DNA of 64,000 nt from Massilia sp. 9I (GCF_902506415.1 NZ_LR733275.1:3625617-3689616); one strand, 5' to 3'. Shown: positions 31,041 to 39,899, counted from the first letter of the stretch. Notes: generated by a model from the sequence alone, not told the origin. Made by a program: numbers and translations.

Positions 31041-31280
31041 GCCTCGACCATTACCGGCGAATCCATATCCCGGCGCAGCCGCGACTTCACCAATCAGGCC
31101 AAGGTCCTGAAGGCGCGACTTCACCACTAGCGCCAGGCTCAGGCTCGCCCCGACTTCACCACTAACGCCAGTTCCAGGCTCGCCGCGACTTCATCAATGA
31201 TCCAGGTTCTTGCTGCGCCTCGCCTCGACTAATAAGACGATATCCAGGCTGCGCCTCGGCCTCACCAATACGGCCACATC
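31041..31280. repeat. Degenerate ~35-bp tandem repeat between glycosyltransferase operons
   Basis: About six to seven imperfect copies of a unit containing CGACTTCACCA and a downstream CCAGGCTCGCC-like part begin near 31046, 31083, 31117, 31152, 31187, 31227 and 31262. Spacing is 34-40 bp and identity is highest in the three middle units. The array fills most of the 337-bp gap 30925-31261 and its last unit runs into the 3' end of the next GT9 gene. There is no spacer/repeat alternation, so it is not CRISPR. Function unknown. Confidence 0.6.
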
Positions 31281-32314
31281 CCAGCCGCGCGCTGGCCGCT
31301 TGGGGCCGTTCCGGTAAGCAGGGCGCGCGCGTGCTGGAGGACGACGGCGGAGCGCTCGGCGGCGGGATCCCAGATGCAGCGGTGGCGCAGGCGGTCGGTC
31401 GGCGCCCAGCGGGCGATGTCGGCCTTGCTGAACACCACTACGCTGTTCAGTCCAAGGCCGGCGGCGATGTGCGAAACCCCCGTGTCGTTGCAGATCAGCA
31501 GCCGCGACCGGCTCATCAATGCGGCCATCGCCCCGATCGAAATCGGCGCCGCCGCTTCGATTGCCGGTGTGCGCATGTGCTGGGCCACCGCGCGCGCCAG
31601 CGGGGCTTCGTCGGCGGAACCGGTGAGCACGGTGTCGAAGCCGAACTCATGCCTGAGCTGGTCGGCGACCTCGGCGAAGCACCCTGGTGGCCAGCATTTG
31701 TCGCGCTTGCGCGCGCCGGGATGAATGCAGATGTAGTTGCCGGGTTCGAGATCGGGAGCGACCTTGCTGGCTTCGAGTTCCTCGATGTCCTCGCGCTTCA
31801 GCGGGAACTCGAGTTCCGCGCCGGCGAAGGGTGCGCCCAGCCGGTCCAGCAGCGCCAGCAGCCGTTCCTGCTCCGAGCCCATGTTGGGGTAGGGCACGAG
31901 CAGGGTGCGCTCGCTCTGGCTCGCTTCGCCGCGCGTGAAGCCGGCCATGGCGCTGGCGCCGAATCCGCCGACGATATGGTTGCTGACGTCGCCGCTGCCG
32001 TGCAGCTGCAGCGCCAGGTCGAAGCCGCGGTCGCAGATGGAAGCATAGTAGGACGTGAGTTCCTCGTGGCGCACCGGCTGCTCGGGCAGCAGCGGGTGTC
32101 CCGGGAAGGGAAGGAATTCGTCGATGTACTTGTCGAAGCGCTGCGCGAACTGCGCCGCCCAGGGCAGTCCGGTGAGAACGATCCTGGCCTCGGGCAGGGC
32201 CGCGCGCAGTGAGCGCAGGGCGGGCACCGCGCACAGCATGTCCCCCAGCTGCAGGGCGCGAAAGACGATGACGCTGCGAATTTCATGATGATGCAGGAAC
32301 GGACGTCGAGTCAT
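31262..32314 (-). CDS. Glycosyltransferase family 9 (heptosyltransferase-like), second copy
   Basis: 350 aa from ATG 32314 (MTRRPFLHHHEIRSV); an in-frame ATG at 32347 would add 11 residues. The GT9 fold is seen in SVIVFRALQLGDMLCAVPALRSLR, NYICIHPGARKRDKCWPPGCFAEVADQL and LLICNDTGVSHIAAGLGLNSVVVF. It resembles ADP-heptose:LPS heptosyltransferases. It lies 42 bp after the frameshifted dimethylformamidase-like gene on the same strand. The last few codons fall in the tandem repeat, so the C-terminus may have been altered by it. Confidence 0.88.
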   Translation of the reverse strand: MTRRPFLHHHEIRSVIVFRALQLGDMLCAVPALRSLRAALPEARIVLTGLPWAAQFAQRFDKYIDEFLPFPGHPLLPEQPVRHEELTSYYASICDRGFDLALQLHGSGDVSNHIVGGFGASAMAGFTRGEASQSERTLLVPYPNMGSEQERLLALLDRLGAPFAGAELEFPLKREDIEELEASKVAPDLEPGNYICIHPGARKRDKCWPPGCFAEVADQLRHEFGFDTVLTGSADEAPLARAVAQHMRTPAIEAAAPISIGAMAALMSRSRLLICNDTGVSHIAAGLGLNSVVVFSKADIARWAPTDRLRHRCIWDPAAERSAVVLQHARALLTGTAPSGQRAAGMWPYW

Positions 32315-32356
32315 GTGTGCTCCGGAAGTCTGGCATGAGGCAGGCAAGGGGTCGGT

Positions 32357-33737
32357 TCACGCCCGGGATAAACGATCAAGGACATTGCGCGTGATCCGGT
32401 CGACCCTGCGGTCGCGCGCATCGCCCAGCACCTGGGCCCAGTCCGTGGTGCCGGCGGAGAACACAGTGCCACCGTGGCGGAACATGCCCATCGCCGCGAC
32501 ATGGATGCCTTCGCCCGCGCCGTGGCGCTCGCGCGGCGGCAGCTCCTGCCAGCGCCGGTCCAGCGGACAGGCGGCAAGCAGCTGGTAGCCGTCCTGCGTC
32601 CCGGCCTCGTCGCGCCAGGCCGAGAGGGTGGCGATGCCGTCCGATCCGATGTGGTCGACCGGCACCCCGTCGCATTCGTAGCCCGGCAAGGGCGGCCAGG
32701 TGTCGGCGCCGAGCGCATCGCCACGCGCCAGGCCGGTGCCATCGAAGACCCAATGTCCGGACTGCTGGACGATGAAGCCGGTGGTCTCGCGCGGGCCGTC
32801 CCACCAGCCGCCGCCATGGCAGTAGCTGGCGCCGCTCAGGGCGTCTTCCGGCCGCCCGGCGCCGCTGGCGGGCCACCAGTGGTCCCAGGCGCCATGCTTG
32901 CCGCCCTGGTGGCACACCATCGCGGTGGCGTCGTCGACCAGGGGGATCGGGCCGCGTAGGACGCCACCAGCACAGGTTGGCGCCGAACAGGGCCAGGTTG
33001 CCGCCGTCGGCCACGAAGTCTTCCACCGCGTCGCGCGTGTCTTCGGTCCAGTATTCGTCGTGGCCCACGCTGACCAGCAGGCGGTAATCCTGCAGCAGCG
33101 CGGGCTGCGCATGGATGTCGATATCGGTACAGAAGTCGACGGCGTAGCCGCTGCGTGCGAGCCAGCGGATGAAGCGCGCGTCCCAGTGGGCGAAGGTCTG
33201 GCGCGGCGAGCGCCAGTCGTAGTGGTCCGGTGCGCCCCAGGTGGCGCCGCCGATGCCGCCGCCGGGACGGCGCAGCGAGACGCGGGCGCCGGGCGGCTGC
33301 TGCGAGCGGGGCGGATTGGTGTAGAAGCAGCCGCCGCCGGAGCAGTTGTAGGCATGCCAGGTGGCGACCGGCAGCTTGTACAGGATCGCCTGGCTGGCCC
33401 TGGCGCGCACCACGAACAGCGCGGCGGCCGAATCGGCGGATAGCCGCAGCTCGCCGCCCTGCGGTACTTCGAGGTGGGCCAGGTAGACGCCCGAGGGCCA
33501 GTCGTTCCCGGTCTCGACCGGGTAGGCAGGCCACCCCCAGTCCTCGTCGGGGCGGCCGTCGGGCAGCTGCTCGGCGCGCAGCCAGCCCCCGCGCGGCATG
33601 CCACCCAGCCGCACGGGCGTTAGCCCGTGCTCCCAGCGGTAGATGGCGATCCGGAAGCGGGCTTCGTCGCCCGCCACGTGCAGCTGCAGGGTGTCGCCTG
33701 CCTGCACGCTGGGACGGCCCGGGTAGGCCCGGATCAT
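32357..33737 (-). pseudogene. Frameshifted N,N-dimethylformamidase-like gene
   Basis: Two frames carry one continuous protein. From ATG 33737 (MIRAYPGRPSVQAGD) the reading runs to GGNLALFGANLCWWR near 32960. It then has to shift to the frame ending at 32357, which continues with GPIPLVDDATAMVCHQGGKHGAWDHWW and ends with VDRITRNVLDRL. The conserved WHAYNCSGGGCFYTNPP and VGHDEYWTEDTRDAVEDFV segments match the large-subunit C-terminal domain of N,N-dimethylformamidase-like proteins. A single missing base explains the break, either a real mutation or a sequencing error. The start overlaps the carbamoyltransferase stop (ATGA). Confidence 0.75.
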
Positions 33738-35413
33738 ACCGGCAGCTCCGGCTCGCTGCGCTTGGTGACGAGGAAGGGTGGGATCGCCAGCGCGTGCAGC
33801 GGCATCTGCCGGAACGCGGCCACGGCCTCGAAAGGCGTTTCGACGATGGGTTCGTCCTTGCCGTTGAACGAGGTGTTGAGCAGCACCGGCACCCCGGTGC
33901 GCACCTCGAAGCCGGCCAGCAGGGCGCGCAGCAGCGGGTCGTCGGCGGGGCCGACAGTCTGCAGGCGCGCGGTGCCGTCCACATGGGTGATGGCGGGCAG
34001 CATGGGCGCGACCTCCGGCCGCACCGGCGCGGCGAACTGCATGAAGGGCGAAGCCCCGGCCACGTCGAAATAGGCGGCCGCGCGCTCTTCCGGCACCACC
34101 GGCGCCAGTGGGCGGAACCATTCGCGCTGCTTGACGCGCGCGTTGATCCAGTCGCGGATGCGGTCGCGGCGCGGATCGGCGAGGATGCTGCGGTGTCCCA
34201 GCGCGCGCGGGCCGAATTCGCTGCGTCCCTGGTACAGGCCGATCACGCGGCCCGTGCACAGCAGGTCGAGCATGCGCGCGCACAGGGCGTCGCGGCCGCG
34301 CGGGCGTTCGATGACCAGGTCGGCGGCGCCGTCGAGCGCCGCTTCGATGTCGGCCAGCTGGGGCGGCGGGCCGAGGTAGTCGGCGCTCCAGCGGAAGTCG
34401 CAGGGACGGACCGCCAGTTCGGTGAGGCCGTAGATGGCGCAGCCCAGCGCGGTGCCGGCGTCGCTCGGCGCCGGCGGCAGGAACACGCGCCGGAACGGGG
34501 TCTCGCGCAGCAGGCGTTCGTTGGCGGAGCAGTTCAGCGCAGTGCCGCCGGCGAAGCACAGGTGCTCGGCCCCGGTCTGGCGGTACAGCCAGTGCGCCAG
34601 CGCGAGCAGGGCATCCTCGAAGGCGCGCTGCCCTGCCGCCGCCAGGTTGGCGCTGTCGGTGAAGCGTGACTCGGCGCTGCCGAAGCGGAAGCGGCTGCGC
34701 TCGCGCAGCAGCGAGCGCCACGCGGACGGGATGCCGACCGCCATGCCCTCGACTTCGAGCGCGGGCAGGCCGAGGGCCGCCGGGTCGCCGTAGGGCGCCA
34801 GGCCCATGACCTTGCCCTCGTTGCCTTCGCCCGGAAAAATCGCCTGCGTCAGCAGGTAGTAGAACATGCCGAGGCCGACGAGGCGGGCGTCGTCTCGGTC
34901 CCAGACCTGCTTGCCGATGCAACGGATGCCGCCGCGCGTGGCGCTATAGAAGGACGAGACCTCGCGCCAGTCGCCGGGCGTATCGGCGGCGCCGCTCCAG
35001 GCCTCGGTGAAGTCGGACACGGGGCTGCCCTGGCCGTCGATGACCATCACCGCGGCTTCGTCGAAGGGAGATGGATGGAACACGCTGTACAGGTGCGCCA
35101 GGTGGTGCGAGATGCGCGCGCGGCGGTTGCCGCGGGCCAGCGCGAGGCTGGCGGCCAGCTCTTCTTCGTATTGGGGCAGGCTGCGGATCTCTTCGTCGGA
35201 CGAGAAGCACTCGACCACGATGTCGACCGGGCGTTCGAGGCCTGGCAGGCGCGGCAGGTAATGCTCGCGCAGGTCGCCGGGTTTACCCCAGTGGTGCTTG
35301 CGTCGTGTGAGACGTTCCTTCTGGATGGCCCAGGCCAGGTGCGAGCCGTGCATCAGGCAGATGCTGGCGTCCTGCGTCCGGTTGATACCAAGCACAACGG
35401 GGGTGTCGTCCAT
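33734..35413 (-). CDS. NodU/CmcH-family carbamoyltransferase
   Basis: 559 aa enzyme that moves a carbamoyl group from carbamoyl phosphate through a carbamoyl-adenylate to a sugar or antibiotic hydroxyl. Residues to about 330 are the YrdC/TobZ-type Kae1-like domain, with metal-site histidines in RISHHLAHLYSVFHPSPFDEA and the VIDGQGSPVSDF and CFAGGTALNCSANERLL segments. The C-terminal domain contains GLYQGRSEFGPRALGHRS and PVLLNTSFNGKDEPIV. A good ribosome site (AGGAGAAG) precedes ATG 35413. It is the first gene of a minus-strand unit with the dimethylformamidase-like and GT9 genes. Confidence 0.93.
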   Translation of the reverse strand: MDDTPVVLGINRTQDASICLMHGSHLAWAIQKERLTRRKHHWGKPGDLREHYLPRLPGLERPVDIVVECFSSDEEIRSLPQYEEELAASLALARGNRRARISHHLAHLYSVFHPSPFDEAAVMVIDGQGSPVSDFTEAWSGAADTPGDWREVSSFYSATRGGIRCIGKQVWDRDDARLVGLGMFYYLLTQAIFPGEGNEGKVMGLAPYGDPAALGLPALEVEGMAVGIPSAWRSLLRERSRFRFGSAESRFTDSANLAAAGQRAFEDALLALAHWLYRQTGAEHLCFAGGTALNCSANERLLRETPFRRVFLPPAPSDAGTALGCAIYGLTELAVRPCDFRWSADYLGPPPQLADIEAALDGAADLVIERPRGRDALCARMLDLLCTGRVIGLYQGRSEFGPRALGHRSILADPRRDRIRDWINARVKQREWFRPLAPVVPEERAAAYFDVAGASPFMQFAAPVRPEVAPMLPAITHVDGTARLQTVGPADDPLLRALLAGFEVRTGVPVLLNTSFNGKDEPIVETPFEAVAAFRQMPLHALAIPPFLVTKRSEPELPV

Positions 35414-35558
35414 CGTCTTCTCCTGGTTTTTTGGTGCGATTCGGAACAGCCCATCTTTGAGCCTGATGAGCCTTGATTAGTTCACGCCGTTTGCCGAAAT
35501 GCTGGATGCCGCCGCGCCGCCCTGACGGGGGTGAAAGTAAGGCGAGAAGAAAGGCGGT

Positions 35559-36419
35559 ATGATCGGCGCATTGTCCTGTCCGTCCCTGATGCCGACCATG
35601 CTCCAGACCCCCGCCACCTTCACCCCGCTGTTCGCACCGCGTCCCGACCCCGCGCCCCTGAGCTTCCTGTTCCACGGCGGCCGCCTGCTGGTGCGCGAGC
35701 ACGACCTCGCGCTGCCCGACAGCGCGACGCTGGACCAGCTGGAAGTGGACCCCTCGCGCCTGCAGCCGCTCGGCCTCTACGGCGAGCGCTATTGCGAGAC
35801 CGGCTGGTTCGACAGCGAACCGGCGCTGCCGCCGGGGTATGCGCTGCGCGGCCTGCGCTCGCTGTTCTCGGACATGGACGAGGAGCGCCTGGGCCTGGCG
35901 GCGCGCGCGGCCCAGGTGGCCGAATGGGCGCGCACCCACCGCTTCTGCGGCGCCTGCGGCAGCGGCACCGTGCTGGCGGCGGGCGAGCGCTGTTATAAAT
36001 GCGTGGCCTGCGGCCACATGGCCTATCCGCGCATTTCACCGGCGATGATGGTCTTGATCAGGAAGGGCGACAGCGTGCTGCTGGCGATGCACCTGGCCTC
36101 GCCAACCAAGCGCTTCGTACCGCTGGCCGGCTTCCTGGAAGCGGGCGAATCGGTGGAGGAGGCGATCCACCGCGAGGTTTACGAGGAGGTGGGGCTGCGG
36201 GTGCAGAACCTGCGCTACTTCGCCAGCCAGTCCTGGCCCTTCCCGCATTCGCTGATGCTGGCGTTTACCGCCGACTACCTGGACGGCGAGATCCGCATCG
36301 ATACGACCGAGCTGTCCGAGGCGCGCTGGTTCGGGCCGAACGACGAATGGCCCGAACGGGTGCCGCACATTTCCGTATCCAGTGTCTTAGTGGACGCGCA
36401 CCGCCCACAAGGCCGCTGA
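35559..36419 (+). CDS. nudC: NAD+ diphosphatase / NADH pyrophosphatase
   Basis: 286 aa Nudix hydrolase that cleaves NAD(H) and removes NAD caps from RNA. A zinc ribbon with FCGACGSG and KCVACG lies near residues 130-155. The Nudix box GFLEAGESVEEAIHREVYEEVGL is near 189-211, and the NADH-specific SQSWPFPHSLM follows directly. The ATG at 35559 has AAAGG five bases upstream, but ATG 35589 or 35598 are also possible. It ends 8 bp from the convergent membrane-protein gene. Confidence 0.95.
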   Translation: MIGALSCPSLMPTMLQTPATFTPLFAPRPDPAPLSFLFHGGRLLVREHDLALPDSATLDQLEVDPSRLQPLGLYGERYCETGWFDSEPALPPGYALRGLRSLFSDMDEERLGLAARAAQVAEWARTHRFCGACGSGTVLAAGERCYKCVACGHMAYPRISPAMMVLIRKGDSVLLAMHLASPTKRFVPLAGFLEAGESVEEAIHREVYEEVGLRVQNLRYFASQSWPFPHSLMLAFTADYLDGEIRIDTTELSEARWFGPNDEWPERVPHISVSSVLVDAHRPQGR

Positions 36420-36426
36420 GAGCGCT

Positions 36427-37281
36427 CTAGGACTGCGCCGGCACGCTTTCCGCCCCGGTGCGGACCGGCTGCGCTTGCGGCTTGGCGCCGGTGCTGCGCA
36501 GCTGGACCGCGCGCTGCAGCAGGTCGAACCAGAAGGGCGCGCCGAACAGGGTGGTGCCGGCGGTGATCAGCCAGCCCGCCACCTGCAGGGCAAACGCGGA
36601 GTCGAAATGTGGTGGGAAGCTGGTCCAGCCGATCGGCAGCGACCACAGTTGGCGCAGCGCTTCCGCATCGAGCGCCGTCGGCGCAGCCTTGATGTGGGCC
36701 GCCAGGGTCGGGTTCTGCCACAGGGTCTGGAACAGGTGCACGCTGTCGATGTTCAGCAGGATGGTGAGCAGCAGGGCCAGCAGGAATGAAATCAGGAGCT
36801 GGCGCCGCTTGTAGACGCCGGACAGGCGCTCCATCGCGCTGTTGAACCAGCCGGCGATGCCTTCCTGGAAGCGCTGCAGGTCGCCACTCGACTGGCGGTA
36901 CAGGGCCAGCAGCACGCGCTTGACCTGCTCGTCGGGCAGGGCTTCGATCGCCGCCTGCAGCGGAATCGCCGGGTTGCTGCGCAGCGAATCCAGCAGCGCG
37001 ATCGCGAAGTGCGCCGGTTCGATGTAGGATGGTTTTACTGAAAGCGGACGGCGGGCCTGCGTGCTGCCGTGTGGATTGACCAGCGGATGGTCGTACAGGC
37101 TCTGCGCCAGCGCTTCGCAGCGCGGGTCGTCGAGCATGCGCTTGATAGCAGCGAGCAGCATGTTGGCGCGCAGGCTGAAGGCCGCCGCCAGCGCTTCCTG
37201 TAGGGTACTGACGACCAGCGCCAGGATGCCGTAGCAAAACGTCAGGCCGATGGCGACTTCGAGGACGGTGCTGCCGAACAT
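36427..37281 (-). CDS. Membrane protein of unknown function
   Basis: 284 aa. A hydrophobic N-terminal helix (EVAIGLTFCYGILALVVSTLQEALAAAF) is followed by a soluble helical part (residues about 40-165). Two further membrane helices are at about 167-185 (QLLISFLLALLLTILLNI) and 232-255 (ALQVAGWLITAGTTLFGAPFWFDLL). A Pro/Gln-rich tail ends the protein. Similar proteins are annotated only as hypothetical. It stands alone, convergent with nudC and divergent from folE. Confidence 0.8.
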   Translation of the reverse strand: MFGSTVLEVAIGLTFCYGILALVVSTLQEALAAAFSLRANMLLAAIKRMLDDPRCEALAQSLYDHPLVNPHGSTQARRPLSVKPSYIEPAHFAIALLDSLRSNPAIPLQAAIEALPDEQVKRVLLALYRQSSGDLQRFQEGIAGWFNSAMERLSGVYKRRQLLISFLLALLLTILLNIDSVHLFQTLWQNPTLAAHIKAAPTALDAEALRQLWSLPIGWTSFPPHFDSAFALQVAGWLITAGTTLFGAPFWFDLLQRAVQLRSTGAKPQAQPVRTGAESVPAQS

Positions 37282-37424
37282 GGCGATCTCCCAGGCGAGG
37301 AACCAGCTTCCACGCTACCGGCGCTTGGCAGGGACACATTAACTTTGCTCAATAAACCGGCAGCGCCCGGTGCCTTCCCCGCATTTTCTATATACTTGCG
37401 GCAATCGATTTTTTAAGGTTCACC

Positions 37425-37991
37425 ATGTCTGACAAAGAAGCTTTCACCGAACACGACTGGCGCCGCCTGCTGGCCAGCCTGGGCGAGAATCCTGATCGTC
37501 CGGGCCTGCATGAGACGCCGGCGCGCGTGGCGAAGGCCTGGAAACACTGGACCTCGGGCTATGACCAGGATCCCGTCGAAGTGCTCAAGGCCTTCGAGGA
37601 TGGCGCGGAGGAATATAACGAGCTGATCGTGGTGCGCGGCATCCCGGTCTACAGCCACTGCGAACACCACCTGGCGCCCTTCTTCGGCAAGGCCACCGTC
37701 GGCTACCTGCCGAACGGGAAGATCGTCGGCCTGTCGAAGCTGACCCGCCTGGTCGACATCTTCTCCAAGCGCCTGCAGGTGCAGGAACGCATGACGATCC
37801 AGATCGCCAACGCGCTGATGGAAGTGCTGGAACCGAAGGCAGTGGGCGTGGTCGTCAAGTGCCGCCACATGTGCATGGAAAGCCGCGGCATCCGCGCCAT
37901 CGGCGAAGAGACCATCACCTCCGCCCTGCTGGGCGAACTGCAGCCGAACCTGGCGCTGCGCACTGAGTTCCTGGCGCTCGCAAGGGATTAA
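37425..37991 (+). CDS. folE: GTP cyclohydrolase I
   Basis: Converts GTP to dihydroneopterin triphosphate, first step of tetrahydrofolate synthesis; 188 aa, cytoplasmic homodecamer. The zinc ligands are C79 and H82 in YSHCEHHLAPF and C150 in KCRHMCMESRG. GYLPNGKIVGLSKLTRLVDIFSKRLQVQERMT carries the substrate pocket. The TAA stop is also one of two TAA direct repeats flanking the MITE-like element that follows at once, so the native 3' untranslated region has been displaced. Confidence 0.97.
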   Translation: MSDKEAFTEHDWRRLLASLGENPDRPGLHETPARVAKAWKHWTSGYDQDPVEVLKAFEDGAEEYNELIVVRGIPVYSHCEHHLAPFFGKATVGYLPNGKIVGLSKLTRLVDIFSKRLQVQERMTIQIANALMEVLEPKAVGVVVKCRHMCMESRGIRAIGEETITSALLGELQPNLALRTEFLALARD

Positions 37992-38109
37992 GAGCGCCTA
38001 ACAATTCCCCCATGGCGGTGTTGGATCGTCTCGCCGTACTAAGGTACTGTCTTCGCGGTCCGCCGCTGCGGCGATCCGCCTTGCCCTGGGGGTTTATTAG
38101 ACGCTCTAA
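37989..38109. mobile_element. MITE-like element, 115 bp, with TAA target duplication
   Basis: The element 37992-38106 has imperfect terminal inverted repeats. The left end GAGCGCCTAACAATTCCCCC matches the reverse complement of the right end, which reads GAGCGTCTAATAAACCCCCA, at most positions. It is flanked by direct repeats TAA (37989-37991 and 38107-38109). There is no coding capacity, and the interior holds further short dyads around GGATCG/CGATCC. A TNA duplication is usual for the IS1031 group of IS5, and an IS5 orfA fragment lies next to it. Confidence 0.6.
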
Positions 38110-38193
38110 AATCTAGAAGCCCTCCGCGAGGGCCGGGTTTGTCTTGGAACCTGTTCCGGATCGCCACCCTCCAAGTTATTTTCGGAGGGCGCC

Positions 38194-38517
38194 ATGGACC
38201 GTCCGGCCTATCCCAGCGATATTTCTCGCGAACAGTTTGAGCCCGTACGCGGCATGCTGGAAGCGGCGCGGCGCAAGACCCGCCCGCGCAAGCACGACCT
38301 GTACGACGTGTTCTGCGCCGTCCTGTATTTCCTCCATACCGGCGCCACCTGGCGCAGCATGCCGCCCGGGTTTCCCCCATGGCGCACGGTGCACGAATAC
38401 TTCACCCAGTGGACCATGCTGCGCGACGGCGACCGTACCCTGCTGGAAAGCGTGCTCGAGAAATCCGGGCGCGATGTCGAGCTGGCCCAGCTGCGCCGAC
38501 TGCTCAACCGTCATTGA
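38194..38517 (+). pseudogene. IS5-family transposase orfA remnant
   Basis: 107 codons matching the N-terminal DUF4096 part of IS5-type transposases (YPSDISREQFEPVRGMLE, DLYDVFCAVLYFLHTGATWRSMPPGFPPW, VHEYFTQWTMLRDGD). The catalytic DDE half that should follow as orfB is absent; after the stop at 38517 the sequence is unrelated. A hairpin (CCCTCC 38167-38172 with GGAGGG 38184-38189) would hide the ribosome site. It is a decayed fragment. Confidence 0.8.
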
Positions 38518-38645
38518 GCTACGGCAGTTGTTAACGCCATTGACACGACATTGTCACAATCTGTTGCACTTTCTCGAAATGTGCGCCGGCCGCGTTCGGC
38601 TAAGCTAAAGAAAAATTATCAATAATTTATCTGTGGGCCGGCACC

Positions 38646-39254
38646 ATGATCGAGCACCTCAACCTCCTCCTGTTCTCGGCCCTCAATGCGCAGGCTGGCC
38701 TCGCCGGCTGGCAATTGCTGAGTGCTATCTTCGCCGCCCAATGGCTGATTTTCGTGGTGCCGCTCTCGCTCGTGATGCTGTGGATGGGCGGCGCCAGGCC
38801 TGCGCGCGAGGTCGCCCTCCGCGCCCTCATCGCCGCGGTCTGCGCGCTCACCCTGAACAACCTGATCGGCCACTTCTGGTACAGCCCGCGCCCATTCGTG
38901 CTCGAGGTCGGCCATACCTTCCTGCTGCACGATCCGGACAGCTCCTTCCCGAGCGACCACGCCACCAGCATCTTCTCGGTAGCCCTGGTGCTGGCCTTCA
39001 GCCGCGTGCAGGAGGCGCGCCGGATCGGCTGGATTCTGCTGCCTCTGGCGCTGGTGGTGGCCTGGTCGCGGGTCTACCTGGGCGTGCATTGGCCGAAGGA
39101 CATGGCGGGCGCGCTGGTAATGTCGGCCGCGATGGCATGGCTGATGAGTACGCCGGCCCTGCGCGCCGCCTGCGCCAGGTTGTTGCCGGTAACGGAAGGC
39201 ATGTACCGCCGGGTGCTGGCGGTACCGATCGGGCGCGGCTGGTTGCGCCCCTGA
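38646..39254 (+). CDS. PAP2-family phosphatase (undecaprenyl-diphosphatase-like)
   Basis: 202 aa membrane enzyme with five to six helices. The three PAP2 motifs are seen: the FWYSPRP first motif, FPSDHATS as the second, and SRVYLGVHWPKD as the third with its catalytic histidine. By similarity to BcrC/YbjG it could dephosphorylate undecaprenyl diphosphate at the periplasmic face. It stands alone after the IS5 remnant and converges on a lipoprotein gene across a long inverted repeat. Confidence 0.9.
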   Translation: MIEHLNLLLFSALNAQAGLAGWQLLSAIFAAQWLIFVVPLSLVMLWMGGARPAREVALRALIAAVCALTLNNLIGHFWYSPRPFVLEVGHTFLLHDPDSSFPSDHATSIFSVALVLAFSRVQEARRIGWILLPLALVVAWSRVYLGVHWPKDMAGALVMSAAMAWLMSTPALRAACARLLPVTEGMYRRVLAVPIGRGWLRP

Positions 39255-39263
39255 GAAAGGTCC

Positions 39264-39374
39264 GGGTAGGAAGCGCGGCCGGCAATGTACTGGTCGCCAC
39301 CTGCGTCGGTGCGAGGGGATCCAACGCACGCAGGAAGCGTGGGCGGGTTTCCGTGCCGGCCGCGCTTTCTACCC
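39264..39374. repeat. Long nested inverted repeat between convergent genes
   Basis: Outer arms of 21 bases (39264-39284 and 39354-39374) pair with two mismatches: the left arm holds AAGCGCGGCCGGCA and the right arm TGCCGGCCGCGCTT. An inner dyad (CCTGCG...GTGCG with CGCACGCAGG) lies between them. The whole fills the gap between the PAP2 and lipoprotein stops. It may serve as a bidirectional terminator or a structured RNA; no clear T-run is seen. Confidence 0.55.
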
Positions 39375-39380
39375 TGTTCT

Positions 39381-39818
39381 TTATTCCGCCGAAGGCGCCG
39401 TCGCCGCTTCGAATACCAGCTTGTCGTGCTCGTCGATGTGGAAGCTGCCCAGCGCCTGGCCGGTGACCGCATTCGCTTCCGGCGCCTCGAGTTCGGTACA
39501 GGCCTGGGTGTCGACCTGCCACACCTCCTCGCCCGAGCGCAGCGTGTACACGTTCGGACCGCTCGCGAACAGCTCGATGTCCAGTCCCGACAGGGTTACC
39601 TCACCCAGGTTCAGCTGGCGCATGCAGTCCGGCATGCGGGTGGCGGTCAGGCGCAGCCCCACGTTCTTGCTCCAAAAATAATCCTGCACCACGCGCAGGG
39701 TCAGCGAACGGTCCTTGCCGTCGATCTGGTAGCTGGCCGTGTCGTTGACACAGCCGGCCAGCAGCAGCGGCGCCAGCAGGGCCGCAAGGGGGACGGGCAG
39801 GGAGAAGAGCTTGCGCAT
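39381..39818 (-). CDS. Small lipoprotein, unknown function
   Basis: 145 aa from ATG 39818. The signal sequence MRKLFSLPVPLAALLAPLLLAGC ends in a lipobox LLAGC, so the mature protein is acylated on cysteine 23. The rest is beta-rich (YQIDGKDRSLTLRVVQDYFW, GSFHIDEHDKLVFEA) with two further cysteines (MPDCMRQL, TQACTELE) that may form a disulfide. No family recognised. It lies 81 bp downstream of the LpxR-like gene and may be cotranscribed. Confidence 0.8.
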   Translation of the reverse strand: MRKLFSLPVPLAALLAPLLLAGCVNDTASYQIDGKDRSLTLRVVQDYFWSKNVGLRLTATRMPDCMRQLNLGEVTLSGLDIELFASGPNVYTLRSGEEVWQVDTQACTELEAPEANAVTGQALGSFHIDEHDKLVFEAATAPSAE

Positions 39819-39899
39819 TGGCGGTTCCGTTGTCAAATGATGCGTGAAGGCATTGCCTGACGGAGTATAGAAGCGCCATGGGGCGGGCGCAACCGCCGC

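Noticed and set aside
31041..31280. CRISPR array
   Set aside because: Repeats are contiguous and degenerate with no unique spacers, and no cas genes are near.
36463..37339. 354-aa minus-strand frame overlapping nudC and the membrane-protein gene
   Set aside because: Out-of-frame shadow of the membrane-protein gene with no hydrophobic segments.
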